Origin: an uncultured Collinsella sp.
GTDB taxonomy: Bacteria; Actinomycetota; Coriobacteriia; Coriobacteriales; Coriobacteriaceae
Direction of reading: 5' to 3'
Length of the DNA: 20,331 nucleotides
NCBI GenBank assembly: GCA_938036665.1
Contig: CALHWR010000231.1
Coordinates: 1-20,331 of the forward strand
Shown here in pieces: positions 1-8,293 of this stretch (within the stretch, counting starts at the first letter, position 1; the number at the start of each line of letters is the position of its first letter). Below the pieces are notes generated by a model. That model did not search any database, was not told the origin of the DNA, and saw nothing but the letters and a program-made list of their open reading frames with translations. The position numbers and the translations under genes are program-made.

Positions 1-1
1 C

Positions 2-373
2 GGGGCGGTGTTCTTTGCCTCCGGGGTGTTCTATTACTTTCTGACCCAGCAGGTCCGGGAACTGGTGCGGGGGATGGCGGACGCTTTCCCCGGCAGTGTG
101 CTGGTCTTTGATGCTGCCAATCGGACGGCGGTAAAGATGATCGCAAAAACATGGCTTAAGACTGCAAAAATCAAGGATGTGGGGGCATATTTTGCGGTTT
201 CGGATGCCGCCAAGGAAATCGGCACGTGGGACAGCCGTCTGCAGGTCACAAGTCGCGGCTATATGCTGGGCTACAACGATTTGAGAGACTCTTCTGTCAG
301 CTGCTTTTTCCGGTTTCTCGCAAGGGTCGGTGACAACGGGATGAAAATGCAAATCGTGAAAATTGGATTTTAA
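2..373 (+). CDS. Class I SAM-dependent methyltransferase, LCM/PPM1-like (3' part only)
   Basis: The reading frame is open from the left edge, so the N-terminal half, including the SAM-binding glycine motif, lies outside the window. The visible part reads SGVFYYF, then a segment of the type VRELVRGMADAFPG and VLVFDAAN. This resembles the C-terminal half of the leucine carboxyl methyltransferase-like family often annotated as polyketide-type O-methyltransferases. The substrate cannot be told. The end at FRFLARVGDNGMKMQIVKIGF is a natural-looking C-terminus. Base composition is lower in G+C than in guaA and the later genes, which could mean recent acquisition, though the sample is short. The gene is convergent with guaA. 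Family call is fair; function is open. Confidence 0.7.
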   Translation, partial: GAVFFASGVFYYFLTQQVRELVRGMADAFPGSVLVFDAANRTAVKMIAKTWLKTAKIKDVGAYFAVSDAAKEIGTWDSRLQVTSRGYMLGYNDLRDSSVSCFFRFLARVGDNGMKMQIVKIGF

Positions 374-382
374 AAGGCAAAA

Positions 383-466
383 ATGAAGCCCATTCACTTT
401 GACGTTGAAGAAGGCGGCTTTTACGGTACATATTGGGCGTGCAAGGACACACATACAGCAGCGGAC
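383..466 (+). pseudogene. Possible 5' remnant of an acyl-CoA thioester hydrolase / alpha-beta hydrolase-like gene
   Basis: Ten bases after the methyltransferase stop, an AAAAGG ribosome binding site precedes an ATG. The reading frame starts MKPIHFDVEEGGFYGTYW, which looks like a real protein N-terminus. The GFYGTYW pattern resembles the start of acyl-CoA thioester hydrolase/BAAT-type hydrolases. After about 27 codons the sequence loses protein-like character, becomes AT-rich and runs into the 3' end of guaA, with a stop at 563-565. I read it as a decayed or truncated gene start. A short functional peptide or pure chance cannot be excluded. Confidence 0.3.
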
Positions 467-527
467 ACGAATTCGATTGAAACCGTGCCCGCTATCTTAT
501 ACTATATTTTTTTATCGAACGTCTGTT

Positions 528-2126
528 CTATTCCCACTCGATGGTCGCGGGCGGCTTGGACGTAATGTCGTAGCATACGCGGTTGGCGCCAGGGACCTCG
601 GCAACGATGCGGCCGGAGATGCGGGCCAGGACGTCGTAGGGCAGCTTGGCCCAGTCGGCGGTCATGGCGTCGCTGGACTCGACGGCACGCAGGATAATTG
701 GGCGCTGGTAGGTGCGCTCGTCGCCCATAACGCCGACGGACTTAATGTCGGGCAGGACGGCGAAATACTGCCAGCAGCTGTGCTCGGAGTTGCGCTCTCC
801 GGTCTGCTCAAACAGGCGCTGGTTGTAGGCGTCGAGCTCCTCTCGCACGATGGCGTCGGCGTTCTTGAGGATCTCGAGCTTCTCCTTGTCGACCGCGCCG
901 ATGATGCGGATGGCCAGACCCGGGCCCGGGAAAGGCTGGCGGAACACGATGTTACCCGGCAGGCCCAGCGCCAGACCAAGCGCGCGGACCTCGTCCTTAA
1001 AGAAGTGATCGAGCGGCTCAATAAGGTCGAAGTGCACACCCTCGGGGAACGGGATCAGGTTGTGATGACTCTTGATGGTGGCCGTCTTGCCGCCCGTCTT
1101 GCGAGCGCCAGACTCGATGATGTCGGGGTAGATGGTGCCCTGAGCCAGGTACTTGACCGGCTTGCCATCGGTCTCGAGCTGCTGCGCCACGGCGAAGAAC
1201 TCTTTCCAGAACTGCGTACCGATGATGCGGCGCTTCTCCTCGGGCTCGGTCACGCCGGCCAGAAGCTCGGCATAACGGTCCTCGGCGTGGACGTGAATAA
1301 AGTCGACGTCAAACTGCTTGGTGAAGACCTCCTCCACCTGCTCGGGCTCGCCCTTGCGCAGCAGGCCGTGGTTGATGAACACGCAGGTCATCTGCTTGCC
1401 CACGGCGCGGGCGCCCAGCGCAGCCACGACGGAGGAGTCGACGCCGCCGGACAGGGCCAGAATCACGCGGTCGTCGCCGACCTTCTCGCGGAACTCGGCC
1501 GTCATGGTCTCGACCAGGTTGTCCATGCTCCAGTTGGGCTCCAGGCCGCAGATCTCAAACAGGAAGTTGCTCAGCAGCTGCTGGCCATACTCGGAGTGCT
1601 TGACCTCGGGGTGGAACTGCGTGGTGAAGATCTTGCGCTCGGCGCACTCCATGGCAGCGACCGGGCACACGTCGGTGCTGGCGGTAACGGTAAAGCCCTC
1701 GGGCACCTCGGAGACGGCATCGCGGTGGCTCATCCACACGGTCTGCTCCATGGGCGTGGAGTTAAAGAGTTTGGCGCCGGCCGTGCGCGTGATGGTGGCG
1801 CGACCGTACTCGCCCACCTCGGAGTGGCCGACCTTGCCGCCGAGCGTCACGGCCGTGATCTGATGGCCGTAGCAAAAGCCCAGGACGGGAAGGCCCAAGT
1901 CAAAGATGGCAGGATCGATGGTGGGAGCGTCCTCGGCATACACGGAAGCCGGGCCGCCGGAAAGGATGAGCGCAGAAGCGTTCATCTCGCGAATCTCGTC
2001 GGCCGAGATGTCGCAGGGAACGATCTCGGAATACACGTTGAGGTCGCGGACGCGACGGGCAATGAGCTGACCGTACTGCGCACCAAAGTCGAGTACGAGG
2101 ACCTTTGCGGAAGCCTTTTGATCCAT
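528..2126 (-). CDS. guaA: GMP synthase (glutamine-hydrolysing)
   Basis: This enzyme converts XMP to GMP with ATP and glutamine, the last step of guanine nucleotide synthesis, in the cytosol. The 532-aa length is normal for the two-domain bacterial form. The N-terminal class I amidotransferase has nucleophile Cys85 in GFCYGHQ and the partners His172 and Glu174 in FHPEVKHSEYG. The ATP-pyrophosphatase domain follows with P-loop SGGVDSS at 226-232. The C-terminal dimerisation domain ends in PPATIEWE. I chose the ATG at 2126 (MDQKASAKVL) because AGAGGGGG lies just upstream; the frame stays open to 2252 but that extension is not protein-like. It is divergent from the asparaginase gene. No purine riboswitch was recognised in the 268-bp spacer, and no clear terminator follows the stop. 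Confidence 0.97.
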   Translation of the reverse strand: MDQKASAKVLVLDFGAQYGQLIARRVRDLNVYSEIVPCDISADEIREMNASALILSGGPASVYAEDAPTIDPAIFDLGLPVLGFCYGHQITAVTLGGKVGHSEVGEYGRATITRTAGAKLFNSTPMEQTVWMSHRDAVSEVPEGFTVTASTDVCPVAAMECAERKIFTTQFHPEVKHSEYGQQLLSNFLFEICGLEPNWSMDNLVETMTAEFREKVGDDRVILALSGGVDSSVVAALGARAVGKQMTCVFINHGLLRKGEPEQVEEVFTKQFDVDFIHVHAEDRYAELLAGVTEPEEKRRIIGTQFWKEFFAVAQQLETDGKPVKYLAQGTIYPDIIESGARKTGGKTATIKSHHNLIPFPEGVHFDLIEPLDHFFKDEVRALGLALGLPGNIVFRQPFPGPGLAIRIIGAVDKEKLEILKNADAIVREELDAYNQRLFEQTGERNSEHSCWQYFAVLPDIKSVGVMGDERTYQRPIILRAVESSDAMTADWAKLPYDVLARISGRIVAEVPGANRVCYDITSKPPATIEWE

Positions 2127-2394
2127 GGTTTCCCCCTCTTGTTGGCGGGGAGCCGCTGCCCGCCCGCGCGAATGAACGAAAATAACTTTCATAGTGTACA
2201 CGTAACCAGCGGTTCTGCGCCCGTCATAGCCATCAGAGCACGGCAAACGCACGACCTGGGCCCCTATTTGACAGCAATTGGAGCGTTACCAAACGTTACA
2301 GATGATGTAATACGTTTGAACATTGGACGCCCTGTGCCACAATACTGCCGAACGACTCCGCCTCTGCGGCGGCAAATACGATAGGAATACCAGC

Positions 2395-3408
2395 ATGAAG
2401 CGCATCCTTCTCATCGCCACGGGCGGCACCATCGCATCGACCGAGGACGGCAACGGCCTCTCCCCCGCCCTGACCGGTGAGGAGCTCGCCCAGAGCGTCC
2501 CCGAGATCTCGGGCCTCTGCGAGCTCAACGTCGTGCAGCCCATGAACATCGACAGCACCAATATGCGCCCGAGCGACTGGATGCGTATCCGCGACGTCAT
2601 CGTCGAAGGCTATGCCGACCACGACGGCTTCGTGATTCTGCACGGCACCGACACCATGAGCTACACCGCGGCAGCGCTTTCCTACCTGATTCAGGACAGC
2701 CCCAAGCCCATCGTGCTCACCGGCTCGCAAAAGCCCATGGGCAATCCCTTTACCGACGCCAAGCTCAACCTGTACCAGAGCCTGCTCTATGCGCTCGACG
2801 AGCACTCGCACGATGTCTCGATTGTGTTTGGCGGCGTCGCCATTGCCGGCACGCGCGCCCGCAAGCAGCGTACCATGAGCTTTAACGCGTTCATTAGCGT
2901 CAACTATCCGCCCATTGCTTATATCCGCAACGACCGCATCGTTCGCAACGGACTCCATGGCACTCACCAGAACGAGAACCCGGTTCGTTTCTACGACAGC
3001 ATCGACCCGCGCGTATTTGTACTCAAGCTTACGCCCGGCGTAAACCCGGGCATCCTCGACGCCCTTGCCGATAGCTACGACGCCGTGATTCTGGAGACCT
3101 TTGGCATTGGCGGTATCCCCGAGTTTGGTGAGTCGGGCGAGTCGTTCCAAGAGACAATTTTCCGCTGGGTCGATTCGGGCCGCACCGTCGTTATGACCAC
3201 GCAGGTCCCCGAGGAGGGCCTTGATCTGGGCGTTTATGAGGTCGGCCGTGCTTACGCCGATCATCCGGGCATTCTGCGCGGCGACGACATGACCACCGAG
3301 ACGCTCGTGGCCAAAACTATGTGGGCACTCGGCCAGTCACGCGATGCCGCCGAGATCCAGCGCCTGTTCTACAGCCAAGTCAACCACGACCGCATCCCGA
3401 TGGCGTAA
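2395..3408 (+). CDS. L-asparaginase, type I (cytoplasmic)
   Basis: It hydrolyses L-asparagine to aspartate and ammonia. At 337 aa it has the usual length of the cytoplasmic type I family and no signal peptide, unlike the periplasmic type II enzymes. Both signature regions are intact: TGGTIAS at residues 9-15 with nucleophile Thr12, and HGTDTMSYTA from residue 83 with Thr85-Asp86. Lys113 lies in GSQKPMG. The ATG at 2395 is preceded by AGGAA at 2382-2386; the frame opens upstream at 2323, but that part does not look coding. It stands alone, divergent from guaA and convergent with the XRE regulator gene. It would be called ansA or ansB depending on the naming scheme, so no symbol is given. Confidence 0.95.
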   Translation: MKRILLIATGGTIASTEDGNGLSPALTGEELAQSVPEISGLCELNVVQPMNIDSTNMRPSDWMRIRDVIVEGYADHDGFVILHGTDTMSYTAAALSYLIQDSPKPIVLTGSQKPMGNPFTDAKLNLYQSLLYALDEHSHDVSIVFGGVAIAGTRARKQRTMSFNAFISVNYPPIAYIRNDRIVRNGLHGTHQNENPVRFYDSIDPRVFVLKLTPGVNPGILDALADSYDAVILETFGIGGIPEFGESGESFQETIFRWVDSGRTVVMTTQVPEEGLDLGVYEVGRAYADHPGILRGDDMTTETLVAKTMWALGQSRDAAEIQRLFYSQVNHDRIPMA

Positions 3409-3430
3409 TTCAGTTGTCGACGGGTATCCC

Positions 3431-3649
3431 CTATTCGATGCCCTCGAGAAGCTCTGATACCGTCATGCCGAGTGCGGGCGCGATCTTAAATAGAACCTTG
3501 AGCGTGAAATTTGCCGTCCCATCTTCGATTCGGTCGAGGTAGGGTCGGCTGATTCCTGTCGCCACACAAAAATCAACCTTGGAGATACCAAGGTCCCTGC
3601 GCGTCTGCTCGACTCGCTTGCCAAGAATCTGTTTCGCACGTTCGTCCAT
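3431..3649 (-). CDS. Small XRE-family helix-turn-helix regulator
   Basis: A 72-aa protein that is almost only a Cro/C1-type helix-turn-helix domain, at about residues 8-62. The pattern ISKVDFCVATGISRPYLDRIEDG is the typical helix 2-turn-helix 3, followed by LKVLFKIAPALGMTVSELL, the usual end of the domain. There is no effector-binding or protease domain, so it probably acts as a dimer on a palindrome. A perfect 24-bp palindrome lies 30 bp upstream of its start codon (3679-3702), between it and the divergent 129-aa gene. Autoregulation and control of the neighbour are therefore likely by inference. It could be the antitoxin-like half of a pair, but the neighbour does not resemble a known toxin. 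Confidence 0.88.
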   Translation of the reverse strand: MDERAKQILGKRVEQTRRDLGISKVDFCVATGISRPYLDRIEDGTANFTLKVLFKIAPALGMTVSELLEGIE

Positions 3650-3678
3650 GCAGCCGAGTTTGAAATGGAGCTGAACAA

Positions 3679-3702
3679 AAACGTAAACTATAGTTTACGT
3701 TT
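3679..3702. promoter_or_regulatory. Perfect 24-bp palindrome, probable XRE operator and divergent promoter
   Basis: The half-site AAACGTAAACTA is followed directly by its exact reverse complement, with no spacer. It sits in the 76-bp gap between two divergent starts, 30 bp from the XRE start and 24 bp from the other ATG. The centre ACTATAGT contains a -10-like TATAGT on both strands, so one dyad could serve as operator and as the -10 of two divergent promoters. No good -35 was seen on either side. Binding by the adjacent XRE protein is inferred from position and symmetry. Confidence 0.75.
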
Positions 3703-3725
3703 AAACGAATACACAGGAGTTTTCT

Positions 3726-4115
3726 ATGTCGGGTTCTTCGGTCCGCATGTACCGAGCCATGCTTCGCACAAACAGCGCACCGCCCAAGCTCGTCGTCGTT
3801 GAAGCAGAATGTCTTTCGCCCGATGAGCGCACAGCATTTGCATTGCTATCAAGTCGCGTCGCCGCCGTTCTGGTCCCTTGCCCGGCGCAAGGCGAACTTG
3901 CCATCCAATGCCAAGCGCACAGCTGCTCGCTCAATCAGGCTGCCGTAATCGCAACCAGCCAACGCGGTCTGCCCCTTCTCCTGGAAGCCGGTACCGCGCT
4001 CACCCTTCGCGGCGCCGGATACGAAAACGAGGCCGCCGCCGACATGGTCTTTAAACCACGATCGAGCGGCGGCCTCGCAGCAGCCATTGAATATGCGTGC
4101 AGGCTCGTTGCCTAA
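3726..4115 (+). CDS. Hypothetical protein, 129 aa, possibly a degenerate receiver-like fold
   Basis: I do not recognise the family. The ATG is preceded by AGGAGT at suitable spacing, so translation is plausible. Alternating hydrophobic strands (KLVVVEAE, AAVLVPCP, AAVIATSQ) and the ending AADMVFKPRSSGGLAAAIEYA recall the last strand, conserved Lys-Pro and final helix of response regulator receivers. No phosphoacceptor aspartate is evident after the third strand, and no output domain follows. If the resemblance is real, it is a pseudo-receiver. The gene is divergent from the XRE regulator across the shared palindrome, so it is probably that repressor's target. Its stop lies 9 bp from the convergent membrane protein gene. 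Confidence 0.6.
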   Translation: MSGSSVRMYRAMLRTNSAPPKLVVVEAECLSPDERTAFALLSSRVAAVLVPCPAQGELAIQCQAHSCSLNQAAVIATSQRGLPLLLEAGTALTLRGAGYENEAAADMVFKPRSSGGLAAAIEYACRLVA

Positions 4116-4124
4116 AAGGACAAG

Positions 4125-4508
4125 CTAGAAACCAAAGCCAAAGCCCGTTCCGGTAATAGCCGAGTACATAAAGTAAACGTTGATCACGTTGAGGAACACA
4201 CCCGTGATGCAACCGTTGCGCAGGTAGCGCTCGCACACGATGCGCGCCATGGCGGCGGAGTCATCATTGTTTTTAGCCTGACGTCCTGCCGTAAAGTACG
4301 TCGCCACGCTCAGCAGCAGGTTGAGCACCGGCAGTGCCAGCAGCTCGTAGCTCTTGCCCCAGCGCGTCACCTCGCCGGCGGCGTTAAACTTCGTTGCCAC
4401 CTCGGGGCCAATGTTGGGGATAACACACGCTGCAACCACCAGCGGAATCACCGCAAGCACGAGCAACGCAATACCCATGTAGCCAGCTTTTTTGCCGTAT
4501 TTAAACAT
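4125..4508 (-). CDS. Small membrane protein, DUF1648-like
   Basis: A 127-aa protein with three likely transmembrane segments at about residues 11-33, 54-74 and 98-118. After the first segment comes IPNIGPEVATKFNAAGEVTRWGKS at residues 30-53, close to the DUF1648 pattern (proline-rich turn, then a Phe-Asn..Gly..Trp segment). This domain also occurs in SdpI-like immunity proteins, but the domain alone does not show an immunity role. The AAGGAC ribosome binding site lies in the 11-bp gap after the ychF stop, so it is probably co-transcribed with ychF. The C-terminus GTGFGFGF is short and glycine/phenylalanine-rich. Exact function unknown. Confidence 0.75.
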   Translation of the reverse strand: MFKYGKKAGYMGIALLVLAVIPLVVAACVIPNIGPEVATKFNAAGEVTRWGKSYELLALPVLNLLLSVATYFTAGRQAKNNDDSAAMARIVCERYLRNGCITGVFLNVINVYFMYSAITGTGFGFGF

Positions 4509-4519
4509 ATGCGTCGTCC

Positions 4520-5593
<1,074 letters not shown>

Positions 5594-5630
5594 GACAGCT
5601 CCTTTTGGTACAGGTACTTCAAACTGCATA

Positions 5631-5636
5631 AGTATA
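5631..5636 (-). promoter_or_regulatory. Putative -10 element of ychF
   Basis: The minus strand reads TATACT here, which would place the transcript start about 30 nt before the GTG start codon. No convincing -35 exists; that position falls inside the strong hairpin at 5637-5680. The call rests on the -10 match and position only. Confidence 0.4.
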
Positions 5637-5680
5637 GCGCCGCCGTGGCATCTGGGCGAACCCGGACGCCACGGCGGCGC
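5637..5680 (-). terminator. Strong hairpin after the polyferredoxin gene, probable terminator
   Basis: A 44-nt structure lies between the polyferredoxin stop and ychF. The outer stem of 13 perfect pairs starts GCGCCGCCGTGGC, followed by one mismatch, six more pairs (one G-T) and a CGAA loop. On the minus strand it is followed by TATACTTATG, not a clean T-tract, so termination may be incomplete or factor-assisted. The hairpin directly abuts the putative -10 of ychF. Confidence 0.6.
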
Positions 5681-5707
5681 AAATGAAGCAGAGATAGGGG
5701 TCGCTGA

Positions 5708-6961
5708 CTAGTCTGCGAGCTTTTCCACCTGATCGAGCATCTTATCGAGCTTGGCCTTTGCCTCGGCCTTGACCTTCTCGGCCTCCTCGTGGGCCTTGGC
5801 CTTCTGAGCGGCCTTTTCCTCAGCTTCGGGATCGACGACGACCAGATGGGACGCGTCATGCTCAACCAACTTGAGCGCATGCTCGGGGCACACCTTGACG
5901 CAGGCACCGCAGCCCAAGCAATACGTGGACTCCAACGCAAAGCGGCCGCTTCCCACCAAATCGCAGGCGAACGTGGGGCATACATTGACGCACTCGCCGC
6001 ACGACGTGCACTTGTCAAAATCGCATTCCGGCGTGCTCACCTGCATGTTCTGGGCAAGCTCGGGGTGGTTTTGCAGCGTCGAGAGCACCAGCTGCCGCCC
6101 GTGCGTGAGCGAACGGCGACGCTTGGTCGTCGTGGTGCCGCACATGGTGTTGAGCGTACGCTCCAACTGGGTAATCTGGTGGCGATGGGCTTTGAGCTTC
6201 TGCGTCACCGAGGCCAGCGCCGCCGTTGCCGGGTTGAGCTTGGTCACCGTCAGGCCCGTGGTGCGAGCGATCTTTTCCATGTACTCCTTGCGCTCGTACT
6301 CGCGGCGCTTATGGCATTTGAGGCTCTTGGGGTCGACCTCCAAGCCCATACCCGTGCCAGACCACTCCTCGGCCTTCGCAATGGCCTCGCCCAGAATATC
6401 CTCACCGCCGGTGTTGCGGCATTTATCGCACACGCCCAACGGCAGGTACACGCTCACGTTGGGATAGTCGGCCAGTACCGAAAACCAGGTCTCGGCCGTA
6501 ATATCGCCCACACAGGCAACAACAACCTCGTTCTCGCGCGGCATGCGCTTAAGGGCGCGCGTGCAGGTGACGTAGGCGGTCTCGTGGCTCGTGGCCGCAG
6601 AGACAATGTCGTCATACAGGTTTTTGGGCGCCAGGCGCGGCGAGATGATCGCCTCCGTCGGGCAAGCAGCGGCACACAGACCGCACTTGCGGCAGGAGTC
6701 GAGAACCTCGATAGCGTCCTCCTCGACCTCGATGGCGTTGACCGGGCACACGTCCATGCACGCGGTGCAGCCACTCTTTTCGTTTTTGCAGGTCAAGCAC
6801 GGAATGGTGTTGCCGCGCGGACGCTCCTTGTAGTCGGCAGGATTCCACTGCGGCGCCGACGGATCGAGCGCATCGGTCACACCGCCAAGCGGGTTTTTAA
6901 GAAAGTCGAAACCCTTGCTGATCTCGATAATGTCATCAAACAGATCGTGTTCCTGCGCCAT
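5708..6961 (-). CDS. Polyferredoxin-like 4Fe-4S protein with central CxxC region and C-terminal coiled coil
   Basis: A 417-aa soluble protein with four cysteine motifs. The N-terminal pair is C55..C58..C65..C68...C72P and C90..C93..C96...C100P. The C-terminal pair is C318..C321..C324...C328P and C348..C351..C354...C358P. Between them lies a 200-residue region with VVACVGDITAETWF (Cys150) and LPLGVCDKC (Cys178, Cys181), which loosely recalls the small domain of hydrogenase/heterodisulfide-reductase delta subunits. The tail from 379 on is charged, alanine/lysine/glutamate-rich and probably a coiled coil. No signal peptide or membrane segment is visible. It likely carries electrons, but no partner oxidoreductase lies beside it. 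ATG at 6961 follows GGGAGGGG; the frame opens at 6991. Confidence 0.85.
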   Translation of the reverse strand: MAQEHDLFDDIIEISKGFDFLKNPLGGVTDALDPSAPQWNPADYKERPRGNTIPCLTCKNEKSGCTACMDVCPVNAIEVEEDAIEVLDSCRKCGLCAAACPTEAIISPRLAPKNLYDDIVSAATSHETAYVTCTRALKRMPRENEVVVACVGDITAETWFSVLADYPNVSVYLPLGVCDKCRNTGGEDILGEAIAKAEEWSGTGMGLEVDPKSLKCHKRREYERKEYMEKIARTTGLTVTKLNPATAALASVTQKLKAHRHQITQLERTLNTMCGTTTTKRRRSLTHGRQLVLSTLQNHPELAQNMQVSTPECDFDKCTSCGECVNVCPTFACDLVGSGRFALESTYCLGCGACVKVCPEHALKLVEHDASHLVVVDPEAEEKAAQKAKAHEEAEKVKAEAKAKLDKMLDQVEKLAD

Positions 6962-7001
6962 GCGCGGCCCCTCCCTGAGCAGTGCAAACAAGCAAGAGAT
7001 A

Positions 7002-7032
7002 ATGATACGCTATCGGACCACGCCTCGGGCAA
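7002..7032 (-). promoter_or_regulatory. Weak candidate promoter of the polyferredoxin gene
   Basis: On the minus strand TTGCCC (7027-7032) and TATCAT (7002-7007) are 19 bp apart, about 40 bp upstream of the ATG at 6961. The spacing is longer than ideal, so this is only a candidate. Confidence 0.25.
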
Positions 7033-7112
7033 ATTACACGCGGAGCATCTTTGCGGCAAATAGCCCATGGCCTATCGCCGCCTCGATTGCACAAGGTCAA
7101 TCAAGCGCCAAA

Positions 7113-8180
7113 CTATGCCTCGCGCATGAGCTGCACGAGCTTTTGTTTGGTCACCTTGGCCTGCTCGTTGGCCATATTGCGCTCGTTTCTAAAGACCGCA
7201 TTTGCAACACCCTGCAGGTCGGCATCGGAAATCTCGCCAAGACCCAGCTCCTCGAGCGTCGTCGGCAGACCAACGCGCTGGCAAAACTCGAGCACCTGAT
7301 CAAGCTCGGGCGCACGCTCCAGGCGCAGTTGCACCACCAGGCCAAATGCCACGGCCTCACCATGCATGGCCTTGCACTCGGGCAGAATCGTCAGGCCGTT
7401 GGCGATGGCATGGGCAAGCGCTAGGCCACCGCTCTCAAAGCCAACACCCGAGAGCAGAATATTGCACTCGATCAGGCGCTCAACCGCCGGCGATATACGG
7501 CCCTTTTTGAGATCGCGCTTGGCAGCGACGCCGCACTCCATAAGCGTGTCATAGCAGGCACGAGCCGCAACCAAGGCCAAGTGTCCCGGCGCGCCACCGT
7601 GCTCGTTGGCGCCGTGCGCCGCGGCGCACGAACGCGCCTCGAAGTACGTTGCCAGCGCATCGCCCATACCGGCGACCGTCATACGCAGCGGGGCCGCCGC
7701 GACCACGTTGGTATCGACCACGACCAGGTCTGGATTCTTCTCGAGCATCAGGTAGCGGTCGAACGACCCATCCTCGTGGTACAGCACCGAAATCGCACTG
7801 CACGGACCATCCATCGAGGCCGCCGTGGGGCATACGCACAACGGCAGCTCGGCATAAAACGCTACTGCCTTGGCGATATCGAGCATCTTGCCGCCGCCAA
7901 TACCCACCACCATGTCGCAATACTCAGCCTGGGCTTCCTTAGCCATTTTTACAACGGCCTCTTCCGTACACGGACCGTCATAAATCTTAAAGAACGGCTC
8001 ACTCAGATCGTCGTCCAGAAATCCATCGACAATCTGCCTGCACAGTCGATCCTCGGTGCCCTGGTCAAACAAGACATAGGCAGCGCAGCCCAACCATGAC
8101 AAATACCTGCCCTGACGCGAAAGTTCGCCCGGCCCCTGAACATACCGGCCGGGACCGCCATAAACCATGGGAAGCGCCAT
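7113..8180 (-). CDS. Glycerol dehydrogenase-like protein, divergent GldA paralog
   Basis: A 355-aa NAD-dependent polyol dehydrogenase of the iron-type alcohol dehydrogenase superfamily. The nucleotide-binding GIGGGK is at residues 93-98. The metal ligands of GldA are all present: Asp174 in GMGDALATYFEA, His257 in ALAHAIANG and His273 in AMHGEAVAFG. The pocket segment reads ASMDGPCSA at 121-129, against ASTDAPCSA in the next gene and in E. coli GldA, and YYHGEK is replaced by AMHGEA. The oxidised or reduced substrate may therefore differ from glycerol. The ATG at 8180 has a weak upstream purine run (AAGGGCGGA). It follows the bona fide GldA gene after 113 bp holding a terminator and a second hairpin. 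Confidence 0.88.
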   Translation of the reverse strand: MALPMVYGGPGRYVQGPGELSRQGRYLSWLGCAAYVLFDQGTEDRLCRQIVDGFLDDDLSEPFFKIYDGPCTEEAVVKMAKEAQAEYCDMVVGIGGGKMLDIAKAVAFYAELPLCVCPTAASMDGPCSAISVLYHEDGSFDRYLMLEKNPDLVVVDTNVVAAAPLRMTVAGMGDALATYFEARSCAAAHGANEHGGAPGHLALVAARACYDTLMECGVAAKRDLKKGRISPAVERLIECNILLSGVGFESGGLALAHAIANGLTILPECKAMHGEAVAFGLVVQLRLERAPELDQVLEFCQRVGLPTTLEELGLGEISDADLQGVANAVFRNERNMANEQAKVTKQKLVQLMREA

Positions 8181-8210
8181 ACGAGAATCCGCCCTTCATC
8201 AAACAACGAT

Positions 8211-8241
8211 TGGTGCAAAGTAACCTGCCCCCTTTGCACCA
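8211..8241. repeat. Perfect 10-bp inverted repeat in the leader of the GldA paralog
   Basis: TGGTGCAAAG and its exact complement CTTTGCACCA flank an 11-nt loop, about 30 bp upstream of the start at 8180 and a few bases after the preceding terminator's T-tract. On the minus strand no T-run follows it, so it is not a classic terminator. It could be an operator or an RNA hairpin affecting translation. Confidence 0.6.
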
Positions 8242-8243
8242 TA

Positions 8244-8281
8244 GCAAAAAGGGGCAAAGCCATCTGCTGGCTTTGCCCCTT
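8244..8281 (-). terminator. Intrinsic terminator after gldA
   Basis: A perfect 13-bp stem (AAGGGGCAAAGCC and its complement, 8249-8281) with a 7-nt loop is followed on the minus strand by TTTTTGC. It lies 12 bp after the gldA stop. This is a textbook rho-independent terminator reading leftwards. Confidence 0.9.
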
Positions 8282-8293
8282 CCTTAGCTTGAT

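Noticed and set aside
399..2384. 661-codon open frame on the plus strand
   Set aside because: It lies antisense to guaA, has a low-complexity Leu/Val/Asp/Gly/His composition typical of the complement of G+C-rich codons, and matches no family. Shadow frame.
4125..4508. Bacteriocin immunity protein (SdpI-like)
   Set aside because: Only the DUF1648-like part is present and there is no toxin gene nearby, so immunity is not supported.
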